From assembly GCA_963921425.1 (NCBI GenBank), contig OY992834.1:13375271-13439270 (forward strand): a DNA stretch of 64,000 nt. Direction: 5' to 3'. How positions within the stretch are numbered: position 1 is the first letter of the stretch; every line of letters begins with the position of its first letter. This DNA is from Dryas octopetala. Lineage: Eukaryota; Streptophyta; Magnoliopsida; Rosales; Rosaceae. The notes beneath the pieces were generated by a model. It was not told the DNA's origin, ran no database searches, and worked only from the letters and a program-made list of their open reading frames with translations. Positions 1 through 17,270 of this stretch are shown here, in pieces. The translations under genes and the position numbers were made by a program.

Positions 1-58
1 ATATTTTGTATTCTCTCTGTTTTTTTGATTGTTTTAATGCAATGATATGCTTTATTCT

Positions 59-109
<51 letters not shown>

Positions 110-113
<4 letters not shown>

Positions 114-553
114 CACCGCATGATGAAATTCAAAGCCAGAGCTGACGATAGCCGGGTGAGGTGACCGCCTCGGGCACCTAAATGTCTAGGACCCCCAAAA
201 TTTATATACCTTTTAGATATTGTATTAGACTATTAGGTTTGATTAGCCCAATTTAAAAAGACCAATCTATACAAATATCTATTTAACTTAACTAAATAAA
301 ATAAATCAAGTGAATGCCCGTTAAGAATTAAGGGCTTCACTTTTATGGATTGTCTCGAACCATCAAAATCTCAACTCCAACATTGGTGAAGGCATTGCGC
401 GTGCATCCACATTGCGATATTATATGTATTATATATATCATGGAAAATAAAATAAAAAAACCTCATATAGCTAGGATGGTTGTCGGGACAGAAGTTCATG
501 ATGAAGAAATTGAAATTTGTCCATAAGTGATCTCATGCTCTTTAAAAATTGAT
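110..553. repeat. Direct repeat copy 1 (unclassified transposon remnant)
   Basis: This ~440-bp block resembles 2,403-2,845 in the same orientation with scattered substitutions and small indels. Shared landmarks include a GC-rich start (ggtgaggtgacc), a middle stretch aaataaaataaatcaagtga, and an end with agaagttcatgatgaagaa. Copy 1 follows a poly-A run. I cannot assign a superfamily. Confidence 0.7.
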
Positions 554-2402
554 TAATTTGATTTGAGGTTCCTTATCAATGTTCCGTGCACACGGCTGTA
601 CCAACTCTATTGTTATACGTGTGCGATAATTTAGATAAATCATTAAATAATTTTAAATTTAATTAATTAATTTTTAAAGATAATCTTTAAATGATAATTT
701 AAAAAATGAATAATTTCAATAATAAAATGTATTACACTGCGAAATCAACATGAGAAAGGAAAAGACAAAAACAAAAAAAAGCATCTTTGTTTTTTTGTAT
801 ATAGCATTTCATGAGGACAGCTAGTATTTCTCTCTATTAGCATTTCATGAGGACAACTAGTATCTCTCTATTTAGTGATGCTACGTCTGTGTTCTTATTA
901 TAACAGGGAAGTTCTTATCTGTATATAGGTTTTAGTTCGACTCCACTAGAATTTATAGCTAGCTAGTTTATATTTGCTAGATCTTTTTTAAGAAAAAAAA
1001 AAAACTTATCTTATCACAAATATGTATATTTTATGTGTCAATCTATTTGATTATACGTGTTAAATCATTTGATGAAAAATATAAAAATGATAAATACATA
1101 CAACTATTATATAAAAATTTTATTATAATTTCATGGATACGCATTTGTACTTAATTTGTTGGCAGCTCGGTGCTCGAGAACATAACATATGTGTACCACT
1201 ACATACACTTCATTTATCAGCTCCCTAGTGCTAATGAGTAATGATCCACAGAACATTGGTCATATATGTTTTAATTTTTGAAATTTATTAATCATAAGAA
1301 ATAAAGTTAGCTAGTCTAGGTACGCCGCACACAGCCTTTGAAGTGCCTCATGGGTCATATATAGTTATATATATAGCAATGCCAGGCAAGTTTTGTGTCA
1401 ATTGTATATTTTTGACCAAATTTGCCTTAAACTTTTACACAAGCAACAAAAAAACTTTGTGCCAAGATACCTACTAGCCAAAGCTTGGATTTTTAGCTAA
1501 TTAGTGCTTTAAATTATTTCACTAAGTACACATATACACCTACCTCCTTATCAAATAAATAGAAAAAAATTATTATATGAAATCATGAGTGTATTACATA
1601 CACACATTATAATCTAGGTAAATTATGAGTTTATACTATTATATTATAATATAATAATATTAACAAATATTCAAACACATAATTTGATTACATTAGTTAC
1701 ACATAATATATGTAATATATTACAGTTATACAAAATAATTTCTCCACCAAATAATATTTTGCTAAAAATAAATTACCTAAGCAGTAACCTGCAGACAAAT
1801 TTGGTATTAAAGTGCGTGAGGGGCTCTATTGATCCGAGGGTTCGGCCTTTTGCGGGCAGCCATTGAAGCATGTAAATAGAGCCAAAATACAAAACTAGAG
1901 TCGCTCATGATGGGTACAATGCATACATATAGAAACATGAAGGTGGCTATGATATGATATATAAATTAATAATGCAGATCATAATTAATTCGTTGATAAC
2001 TTATTTTTTTTTGTGCCCTTTGGAAGTCTCTGACAGACTGACAAATATGGTAACATATATGCCTGTGGAATATTATCATTCCACGTATGATACATGCACT
2101 TTGTGTTGCTGTTTTTGTTTGTTTGGTCTGATGTTGAGATGTGCTTGGTGAGTAAGAGAGGACTAGGGAAAGATGGGTTTTAAATTAAGAAATATTGATT
2201 AATCTGTGATATGGAACTAAAATTCAAACACGTACATTTAATTAACAACTTATAGCATGTAAATTGAAGTTTTTTAATTTTCTTTTTTATTCAGTGAAGA
2301 GGAAGAATAAGAATCAAAATTTTCGTTACGAAGGTAACAAGATAAGCACTTTACTATAAATCTAATTTGACTTGTTAACTTCAAAACTTATAGTCATTGA
2401 TC

Positions 2403-2845
2403 AAGTTTACCACATAGTGAAGTCCAGAGTCAGAACTGACAATAACTAGGTGAGGTGACCACCTCGGGCCCCTAAGTGTCTAAGACTCCCAAAATTTATA
2501 TACCTTTTATATATTGTATTAGGTCTGATTAGCCCAATTAAAGAAGACTCAACTACACAAATATCTATTTAACTTAACTAAATAAAATAAATCAAGTGAA
2601 TGCACGTTACGAATTTAGGGCTTCACTTTTATGGATTGCCTTGAACCATCAAAATCTTGATCTACTCCAACATTGGTGAAGGCATTGCGTGTGCATCCAC
2701 ATTGCGATATTATATGTATTATATATATCATGGAAAATAAAATAAAAAAACCTCATACAGCTAGGATGGTTGTTGGGTCGACAGAAGTTCATGATGAAGA
2801 AATTGAAATATATCCATAAGTGATCTCATGGTCTTTAAAAATGAT
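2403..2845. repeat. Direct repeat copy 2 (unclassified transposon remnant)
   Basis: Second copy of the ~440-bp repeat seen at 110-553, in direct orientation about 2.3 kb downstream. Differences are mostly transitions plus a 10-15 bp indel near 2,520. The two copies could be LTR remnants or independent insertions of one family. No flanking duplication was found. Confidence 0.7.
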
Positions 2846-3862
2846 TGTTTGAAAGAGCACTAAGGTTAATTGCTACGTGGTTCTAGCCTAGACATGGAAA
2901 TATCCTGTTGTTAAAGAAAATGAAATTCAAAGTGGACCTAAGTAAGAATATTAAATGGAAAATTATGTTTTTCTTTATAATTGGAGATGATCCAAATTTG
3001 ATTCTCGCTCTTTTATAGCTTTTCCCGTTTCCTTCGGGTCGATGAAAATGACTTCTTAAGTTGTTTACCATTTAAACTGCAATTCTATCAAAAGAGATGG
3101 GAAGTGATGATATTTATAGGAACTCCAATACGTGGTACTTTTTTATATGCAACTCAAAAACTTTATTAATTAATTAGAAATTAAGAAGCACCACAATCCG
3201 AAAATAGAGCCCAGGAACGGGCCAACCAATAAAGCTAAATGCAACCAAGCTATAAGACCGTAACAAGCAAAGGCCCAAAAACCAAAACAAAGGAAATAAA
3301 AATGACCATCAGACAACAACAACAACAAAAGCTAAAAAACAACAGACGTCACAAGCAAAACTAACTACAACCAACAAGCTTAAGCAAATTGCAGATTGCT
3401 AGAGCCAGAACTAGGGTCTAGGGATGTTCCACTCTCGAGTGAAGGCGAGATTAGCATCATAAATTAGTAGGTTTAATCTCGAGTAAGCAAATTAGTCAAG
3501 ATTTGAGTTCGAAATAAGTGAGGAACATTGGAACAATGTACGTATAGCATCATTAGTAGGTTATTCTGGAGTAAACTTAGTCAACATTTGAATGCAGCAC
3601 AAGTGACTAAGTGATATGTGAAAACTTCATACGTTTATTTAAACAAGGAAATTAAATTTATCAACACAAACAAAAATCACGTGCAGAGAGCCTAGTTTTT
3701 TTAAAAGCTAATTAAGTTAGAGCTCCCTTATATAACTCTTATCCTAGAATTTGGCATGTAGATGTCTCTGTTTCACTATTTTCTTGGGCATAGGCACTCA
3801 ATTAAGTACATTCCACGTATTAAATTAGTGCCCTAAACCCTAAAATTAAGGTTGATCAGTGA

Positions 3863-9793
<5,931 letters not shown>

Positions 9794-9867
9794 GTCTGGG
9801 TGGTGTAGTCGGTTATCACGCTAGTCTCACACACTAGAGGTCCCCGGTTCGAACCCGGGCTCAGACA
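9794..9867 (+). tRNA. tRNA-Val (anticodon CAC)
   Basis: A complete 74-nt cloverleaf. The acceptor stem GTCTGGG pairs with CTCAGAC with one G-T wobble, and the discriminator is A. The D arm lies in tggtgtagtcggttatca. The anticodon stem is CTAGT/ACTAG with loop CTCACAC, anticodon CAC at 9,828-9,830. The T arm is CCCGG-TTCGAAC-CCGGG, with a good internal B box. There is no intron and no encoded CCA. A T-containing tract lies downstream (attttgtttt) as expected for Pol III termination. It matches the nuclear cytosolic form. Confidence 0.96.
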
Positions 9868-11131
9868 AATTATAATTTTGTTTTCTATTTATTGAAGCCC
9901 TGCGATGCAGATTTTATCATTTTGCCATTGCCATTGCCAACGATTTTTTTTTTTTTCTTTTTTTTTCAAGGTTTTCTTCAATTTTGGTTGAGCAACAGGT
10001 AGAGCCTCCTGAATGCTGGGTTTTTAAAGGGAACGATTCACAAGCATTTGCACCCATTTGAAGTCTTTCCACAGGTAATAGTTTTGCTCTCTCTGTGTTA
10101 CCAACTCTTCTAACTTTGATCTATGAAACTGGTTTCAAGCTTTGCTCTCTTTTTGAACCACTCTTTAACTTTAATCAATTAAACTTGGTTTCATGTGGGT
10201 CTTGACTGGAATTACGGGTTTGGCACACCTGCAATTTTTGTTTATGATTTTGGGTTTTCGTTTCTGAAGGTAGTTAGTTGTAAGTTTGTAACATATGAAT
10301 GGTGCTACCAAGCCTGTAGTTAAATGAATCAAAGTTTTCATGAGGCATATACAGGATTATAAGTAAGTAATAGTCTGTGTTTCCGGTGCTTTATTGTAGC
10401 CAGAAACAAATTTATTAATTTTTTTTGTTTGACAGTGTATGTTGAATGTAATGTGTTTGATGAAATGCATGTGTAAATTTGTTTCCTTGATGTTAATTTG
10501 GATCTTTTTTCTAAAAAGGAAGAAATCTTTTTGCTTGGGTTAAGCTTATATGTGAAAAATACTGTGTATAGTTTGGTATAGCTTGGTGGGCAGCAAAACT
10601 GTTCGCTCACTAATGGAGTTTGGGATTTATAACTTAGATCTTTTCACAGTTTATATTTTATATCAAGTACGTTTAGTACATTTTGTAGACTGTGGACGCA
10701 TAAAAAACCTCAGCTGTTTTAATTTAGCATCCTTGCGCATGTTCTCTTCACATGTTGGAGGCTAGATTAAGCACCCTTCTTCAATAAGTTACGATATGTC
10801 GATATCTACTGTCAAAAGATATTGTTGATGCATGCGCAATAGTATAAGCCTTGGCCAACCATTGCTAGGAGGCTAGTACACCAGAAACCTATGGGCTATT
10901 GTTTATTTGGGTTTCACTCTTTTTCTTTTGGTTTTGATTTTTCTATATTGGCAGAAACGATTTCTAAGAAAGTGAAACGGCGGCATCTCTACATTGCTTG
11001 CCTTTTACAGGAGACATACACCATCGAAGAGGAAAAAATAACTGAGGTTCACTCAGAGAGTTGGAGTTGCTTTAACTACACTTGCTGAAATTGCAAAATT
11101 GTGATCTGAGTTTTACAAAGAGAAATACAAA
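9868..11131. other. Upstream region of the PYRD gene
   Basis: No protein gene is supported. The open frames at 10,338, 10,583 and 10,891 show no domain. Part of this stretch probably holds the promoter and a 5' leader of the riboflavin gene; the transcription start cannot be placed from the sequence. Confidence 0.4.
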
Positions 11132-13287
11132 ATGCAAGTTCAAAGGCTTTCACTCCCAAGTTACACTCTCACTCCACCCACTGTCTCACCACCACAGAAA
11201 CTCTCGACCAAGCTTTTGAGGTTGAATCCAAATTCCGAATCTGGGTGTTGCAATCTGCTTAAAATGGGGTTCAAATCACCAACTGGTTTGAGGAACCATG
11301 GTGGTTTGGCTGGAATCAGGTGTGGAGTGGCACAACAAAAAGATACTGATGATGGGTTTTATATGAGGAGGTGTGTGGAGCTTGCAAGAAAGGCTATCGG
11401 GTGTACCAGCCCCAATCCTATGGTGGGTTGCGTTATTGTCAAGGATGGCAAGGTTGTTGGTGAAGGCTTTCACCCTAAAGCTGGCCAGCCACATGCTGAG
11501 GTATACTTCTCTTTTTGGTTGTTTTAATTTTCCTTCTGAAACATTGGTATGTTATGTGAGCGACAAAGTGTGCTGGAATTTTCAGTTTTTACTCTTTGTT
11601 TGCTAAAAAATTAAGAAGACAAAAATAAATAAAAGAAAAATAACGAAACACATGGATGCTGGTTCTTTCAAGTAATTTTTTTTGGATACTGTCTTTGAAG
11701 TTTGGTTCTGTTCTTTCTGTGTTCTTCTCTTCCTTCTTGTTAAATTTCCCCTGGTATTTCCTTCACAACTCAGTGGAGCATTTAGTTTAATGATTTGTTT
11801 AGTCTGGCATTTTCTTTTTATTATACTGTACTTGGTGTTTTGAAAATTAACTTGGAGTTCTAGAAGAATTTTTCTGCTTGCATAATTTTGAAATTAGTTT
11901 AGCTTTGGTGGGATCCTTGTGTGTGCATGTGCAGAGAGAGAGAGAGATTACTTAGTACTCGGTACTTAGAACAACAAAAAGAGTGATGATTACTAACTGA
12001 TGACTTAGATTTGTATAATTTCGATTTGGTAGGTTTTCATGTAGCCTGCCAAAATTCATCTTCTATCATACATTCTCTTAATTGTATTTTAATTTTCCAA
12101 GAAGCTGTTAATGAAAATTTATACCAGGAAGTTAAATTTCGCAGGTTTTTGCTCTGAGAGATGCTGGAGATTTAGCTGACAATGCAACAGCATATGTGAG
12201 CTTGGAGCCATGTAATCACTATGGGAGAACTCCACCATGCACTGAAGCTCTAATTAAAGCCAAAGTGAAAAAGGTGGTCGTCGGAATGGTGGATCCGAAT
12301 CCAATTGTAGCATCAAAAGGGTTGGATAGATTAAGAGATGCAGGAATTGATGTTACTACAGGTGTAGAAGAAGAATTATGCAAGAGGCTAAACGAGGCTT
12401 ATATCCATCATATGTTGACGAGGAATGCTTTTGTCACTGTCAGGTAAATTTTATTCTGTTTTGATTAATCAATAGTAAAAAGAAAATCATTGAACATAAA
12501 ATTGCACGGAAATGATACCTTATTGGACACCTATTTTTCCCTTAATGTTTAGATGCTTTAGATTGTTATTCTTGGATAATTCATGAATGGATGTTGCGCT
12601 ATCTGTTCTTTAGAATTTGCTTGCTAATCTGAAGTTGAATGTTGTTCTTACATATGAAATATTTTTCTGACAAGCAGATACTCTATCTCAGTAAATGGAC
12701 TCTTTTTAGATCAGCTTGGAGAAGGAGTTGCTGAGTCTGGTGGTTACTACTCACAATTGTTACAGGAATATGATGCAATAATACTTTCTTCTGCCTCAAT
12801 AATTGAAAACCCCTCTATTCCAGCATCCCAAGAAGCTGGAGCCAATCAACCGCTCCGGATTATATTAGTTAGGAATAGTAGTTCTCCAATCCAAATCCCT
12901 GGTCTCACCATGGAACCAACTGGTAAGCTAATAATCTTTGCAGAGAAAGAGTCGGCAGTAGAACTAGAAAGAGCTCAAACAGGTATTGAAACTGTGGTGT
13001 TGGATCAGATAAATTTAAATGCTATTATGGAATATTGTAACTCTCAAGGATTGTGCAGTGTTCTGTTGGATCTAAGGGGAAATTTTGGTGATTTTGAAGA
13101 GCTTCTTCAAGATGGTATTGAGCAGAATTTGTTGCAAAAAATCGTGGTAGAAGTATTGCCATTGTGGGATGTAAATGATGGTGGGAATTTTCCTATTGCA
13201 TTGAAGAGCCTGAGTAAACGACTAAAAGTGAAGAATTTGCACCCTAAAATTTCAAATCAGAATGTTGTGCTTGAGGGGTATCTCTAG
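11132..13287 (+). CDS. PYRD: Riboflavin pathway pyrimidine deaminase (RibD/PYRD), plastid
   Basis: Deaminates the diaminohydroxy-phosphoribosylamino-pyrimidine formed from GTP, the second step of riboflavin synthesis. Three exons: 11132-11500, 12145-12443, 12678-13287, giving 425 residues, close to the plant family length. Residues 1 to ~75 are Ser/Pro/Leu-rich and look like a chloroplast transit peptide. The deaminase domain starts at [20 protein letters not shown]. It has the zinc site: HAE (His121, Glu123 as proton shuttle) and [11 protein letters not shown] (Cys146, Cys155), all intact. The C-terminal half (from ~[12 protein letters not shown]) aligns with the RibD reductase but has lost the usual start of that domain. 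This agrees with the known split in plants, where PYRD deaminates and a separate PYRR reduces. The start is the first ATG in a clean frame. A LINE tail begins about 50 bp after the stop. Confidence 0.94.
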
Positions 13288-13339
13288 TTTAAGTGATTGG
13301 AACACAAATGAGATTTTACATGATTATTTTCATGTGGAT

Positions 13340-13622
13340 GTTGGAGAGAAATAGAAGGATTTTTGACAATGTTCGGGGGATGAAGTTCGTTTTTGGTCTT
13401 CCTTGTGGGCTTCGGTTACCATTTTTTGTAATTTATGCTCATTGGGGGTTGCCATAACCTAGAAGGAAGGGTTGTTAACTTGTTATTGTATTGCGATTTA
13501 CATGCATTGATGGGTAGCTGTAAGGTTTGGTGATCAGAGGACTACTGTAACTTAATTATTGTAAACTCCGTTTGTAACCATTGACTACTGTAAACAAAAT
13601 TTTGTTTTTCATAAAAAAATAA
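13340..13622 (+). mobile_element. 5'-truncated LINE tail with 12-bp target duplication
   Basis: The 283-bp insert encodes the end of a LINE reverse-transcriptase zinc-binding region (ERNRRIFDN..., compare the WMERNKRVF segment at 37.9 kb). It ends in a LINE-like 3' UTR and an A-rich tail (cataaaaaaataa). It is bounded by TTTCATGTGGAT at 13,328-13,339 and 13,623-13,634. It sits in the likely 3' UTR of PYRD, same strand, and could supply or disturb the polyadenylation site. Confidence 0.85.
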
Positions 13623-13821
13623 TTTCATGTGGATATAAATTGTTTTTGGAGTTTTGGCAATATTTTAATGTATAGCATAAAAATTGATATAAATTACTTT
13701 GAGAAAATCGAGTAAAAGGATGTGACATTTACACTCATTCGTAGTTGAGTATGCGACATTCAAAGTGTTCTAATTAAGGACTACATTTTCACTTACGGTT
13801 CAACCAAAGAAATTTTGTCCA

Positions 13822-13978
13822 ATAATGCTAGGGATCTCAAATTTATAATCCAAATTTGGATTCCAAATACACATGTCAGTATTTTACTTGTAGTAAAATT
13901 AATAATCCTTATGATGGGCTATGTATGAATCAATGAAGTCTGACACATTATTTGAAATCTAAATTTGGGATCCCTAGC
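13822..13978. mobile_element. Short MITE, TGCTAGGGATC family, copy 1
   Basis: Inverted ends: TGCTAGGGATCTCAAATTT at the left and AAATTTGGGATCCCTAGCA at the right. Length about 155 bp, no coding capacity. A related copy lies at 48,600-48,770. The termini are nearly perfect complements over ~18 bp. Confidence 0.75.
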
Positions 13979-14354
13979 ACTGCTCTATTTTGTCACTTTC
14001 GTTAGCATTTTTATTAAAAATTGATCATGTGCCAAACACAAGACCAATTTTAAGGGTAAAAATGTCTATTCCTCTATAAAATAATTAAAAAAATAAAACT
14101 AAATGAATTTTAAAAATAAAAAAAGGGTTCGAGATCCAACCCAACCGTCACCCCCTGCACCATGCCCCCCCTCCCCCCACCACCTAGCCCGACCCTCCCT
14201 CCTCCCCTATCAGCTCATCTCTCACTGCCTCTCCTCTATTTCTCTCTCATCTCTCTCATCCCTCTCATCCAACCCCTCCCCCTTCTACCCCTCATTTTCA
14301 TTTTTCTTTCCTGCACCCTCTCTCTCGCGTGACTTTCACTGTGCGTGCAACCAG

Positions 14355-14691
14355 TGAATGACACTATACCCCAAAATATATTCATAAGAATTTTGTAAAT
14401 TCACCTAGATATTTAAAATTAGAGTTTATTTATTACGATCATGTTAATCACTTATTGTTGGAATATGGGGTTTTACACATTAATCATCATCACCAATTGT
14501 CTTTGACTCTTTGTGTCATATCTAGTTCTTAAATATTTTTTTTGGTTTAATTTAATAGAGGGGTTTTAATTAAGAAATTGGGCTTTTAAGAGGTATATAT
14601 AGTTCTTAGAACAAAAGAAATTATAGGAATAAATCATCAATAGTGGTAGAAATTACATACAAATATTATTAAAATTACATACAAATATTAA
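14355..14691 (+). repeat. Direct repeat A (duplicated NAC upstream region)
   Basis: This 337-bp block (starts tgaatgacactataccc, ends acaaatattaa) is more than 90 percent identical by eye to 16,947-17,270. It lies directly upstream of the dead NAC copy, as repeat B lies upstream of the intact NAC gene. It is therefore best read as a shared promoter segment from a tandem duplication. It starts with TG but does not end in CA, and no matching 5-bp flanks are seen, so LTRs are less likely. Before it, 14,103-14,357 is a C/T-rich low-complexity stretch with a meaningless proline/serine frame. Confidence 0.75.
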
Positions 14692-14722
14692 TGCTAGGAA
14701 CAAAAATCCTAGCAAATCATGG

Positions 14723-16770
14723 TTTCTTGTTCTTCTATTGCTATGAGCCTGTCAGTGGGTTTCCGATTCAACCCCACCAACCAAGAACTGGTAGGCTTTT
14801 ACCTATGAAACAGGGTGACACCAGCAATGGCGGTGGCACCGCTGCCACCCTACAAAGTGCCGGAGTTTGAAAAATTTGGAGAAAAGAAACTGTGAGAGAT
14901 ATGGAAGAAGCTTGGAGGGCCGAAACTATTGAATACATATGTCTACTTGTTCGCCAAGTTGAAGAAGGCGAGCCGTTCGCGCTGGGGGTCGGCAATGGGC
15001 AGGGCCGGGCTAGCCCGACCCAATTTTTTCGGGTTCGGGCCGGGCTCGGGCTTGAATTATAGAAGCCCAATAGGGCTTTTGGGCCAGGCTTGGGCTTTAA
15101 TACAGAAGCCCAAGGCCCGCCCATCGGGCTTTGGCTTGCGGGCTTGGAGGGCCGGGCAGGGCTAGACCCGAACGGGCGGCCTAGATGGGCCCAAAGCCTG
15201 TTTAGACACATATATATTTTCAAAAAAAATATAGGATTTTGGCTATGTTGTGATTTGAACATGAGACCTCACATAATAAATTTCAATTCTCAACCAACTG
15301 AGCTGACTAATTTATTTGTCAAGTTTGTGAATCATAACATATTTAATAGCTCTTTCGTTTGTTTACTTCAATAAATTATTAATATGCTTATTAAGTTATT
15401 ATATAATACTATTATGTTAGTAATAGTGTAATACCATAAATAATAAACTTTTAAAATTATATACAACATTACAACTATAATAAAATATAAATGTACATAT
15501 GTTTTATTATATATTTTATTACATATTTTTATAAACAAACGATGCAATTGTGTTGTTAACGATTCGAACCGTTCAAATTTTAGTTCCTCACTCAAAGATA
15601 ATTCGTGCAAAAAATTAGCTCAATCGGAGATGTAAAAGTGACATAATGGTGGTCAAATTAATGAACGATCGTGGTTTTTCTAATGATGATCGAATGGGTA
15701 GATGAATTTCAATTTAGCTGGTTTTTTGTACAGATGATCTTTGACTATGAACATAGAAAATGAACGGGTCAGATTGTTGAAATCACGTTGTGGTCTTCAT
15801 AATTATGGAAACAACAAGGTTTCAACGCGAAAGTTATTATAATTATACTCTTCTAGTGTATTTATATGTAGAAGCTCACATATCGATCGTGTTTTCAACG
15901 ATCTGAACCGTTCAAGTTTTAGTTCCCCACTCAAAGAGAATTCTTGCAAAAAATTAGCTTAATCGGAGATGTAAAAGTGACGTAACGGTGGTCGAATTAA
16001 TGAACAATCGTGGTTTTTTTAATGATAATCGAATGGGTAGATAAATTTCGATTTAGCCGATTTTTGGTGAGGATGATTTTTGACTATGAAAATAGAAAAT
16101 GAACGGTTCAGATCGTTGAATTAATGAATTGACGATCGTGATTTAATAACTTTAATTATAGTTGTATTATAAAAGTTATATATATACATATACATTTATG
16201 TTTTATTATAGTTGTAATGTTGTATATAATTTTAAAAATTTATTACTTTATTATTTATGGTATTACATAGTTTACACTATTACTATTTGCTAACATTATA
16301 GTATTATCTAATAACTTAATAAGTATATTAATAATTTATTAGAGTAAACACACAAAAAACATATTAAATATGTTATGATTCCCAAATTGGGCTTTGGCTT
16401 GGGCTTTGGGCTGGGCTTTGGGTCAGGCTTTGGGCAGGCCTAAACGAGTCGGGCTCGGGCAGCCCATGGGCTTCAAGGGGATGGCCCAAGCCCAACCCAA
16501 GAGACTTTCGGGCCAGGCCAGGTCGGCTCAAATTTTGGGCCAAATCGGGCTTCGGGCCTAATGGGCCGGGCAGGCTTCGGGTGGACTTCGGGCCTTGGGC
16601 TTTTTGGTGAGGCCTAGTTCGCGCATTGATCGTAAGGTTGGGTTGGGGACTTGGAGTGAGGGAGAGGCTGCAAGTTGATTTATGAACGAGAAGAGGAGGA
16701 GGAGGAGTTGGACGCCCATGTTGAAAAGGTGGCCATTGGGTGGAAGAGAAAGCTAAGATACGAATAGTAG
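14723..16770 (+). pseudogene. NAC-type transcription factor pseudogene split by a hAT element
   Basis: A broken paralogue of the NAC gene at 18,104. The 5' piece (14,723-14,982) reads GFRFNPTNQELVGFYL and then a stop codon where the intact gene has LSNKLRG. A second stop replaces the Trp of PWEIW. The 3' piece (16,617-16,770) continues the match (cgcattgatcgtaaggttgg, then gatt...gagaagaggaggagg) up to the segment equivalent to VVIGRKRKLRYE, and then fades. Between them lies a 1.6-kb element flanked by an 8-bp duplication. The stops and frame damage mean no NAC protein can be made. Confidence 0.88.
14983..16616. mobile_element. Non-autonomous hAT-like element
   Basis: The 1,634-bp insert is flanked by GTTCGCGC on both sides (14,975-14,982 and 16,617-16,624). 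An 8-bp target duplication is the hAT hallmark. The outer ~200 bp on each side are GC-rich and full of GGGCCGGGC/GGGCTTGGGC motifs. The imperfect termini read TGGGGGTCGGCAA and, from the right, TAGGCCTCACCAA. Inside are AT-rich inverted arms (about 15,327-15,505 and 16,165-16,377) and a ~230-bp tandem direct duplication (15,553-15,790 and 15,893-16,113). No transposase frame is present, so it needs a helper. On the minus strand, 15,245-15,310 has tRNA-like A/B-box echoes. Confidence 0.85.
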
Positions 16771-16946
16771 GGGTTCTCGGTTGATCGTAATTGTTTAATT
16801 CTCACCAATATCTCACCAAATAATTTGAATAGTCTAAATTTTTTTCTTTAATTATTTATATTATTAAAAAGAATAGTATGAAATTATCAAGTTGTGTACA
16901 TATACATATATTAAATCCTCATATAATTAGCATGAATAACATGACA

Positions 16947-17270
16947 TGAATGACACTACACCCCAAAATATATTCATAAGAATTTTGTGAATTCACCTAG
17001 ATATTTAAAATTAGAGTTTATTTATTACGATCATGTTAATCAATTATTGTTGGAATATGGGGTTTTACACATTTGTTGCACTAATCATCACCACCAATTG
17101 TCTTTGACTCTTTGTGTAATATCTAGCTCTTAAATATTTTTCTGGTTTAATTTAATAGAGGGATTTTAATTAAAAAAATTGGGCTTTTAAGAGGTATATA
17201 TAGTTCTTAGAACAAAAGAAATTATAGGAATAAATCATCAATGGTGGTAGAAATTACATACAAATATTAA
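16947..17270 (+). repeat. Direct repeat B (NAC upstream region)
   Basis: Second copy of the block at 14,355-14,691, lacking the small internal duplication seen at the 3' end of copy A. It lies about 830 bp upstream of the intact NAC start codon. Confidence 0.75.

Larger units (their letters stand above)
1..3862. other. Intergenic region with repeats
   Basis: No gene is supported here. A run of about 50 A residues lies at 61-110, followed by one copy of a direct repeat whose second copy starts near 2,403. The stretch 3,140-3,400, read on the minus strand, looks like a retroposon 3' tail (a T/G-rich end, an AATAAA-like signal near 3,160). The short open frames at 1,684, 1,954 and 2,883 have no recognisable domain and sit in AT-rich sequence, so they are treated as chance. 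Confidence 0.6.

Noticed and set aside
14103-14357. Pro/Ser-rich open frame
   Set aside because: Low-complexity C/T-rich DNA with no domain, no splice support and no conserved motif.
14768-15262. 164-residue minus-strand frame with Gly/Pro-rich content
   Set aside because: It spans the NAC pseudogene and the GC-rich end of the hAT element on the opposite strand; composition explains it.
14355-17270. Repeats A and B as LTRs of a retrotransposon carrying a NAC fragment
   Set aside because: The ends are not TG...CA, there is no primer-binding site after repeat A and no flanking duplication; a promoter duplication explains them better.
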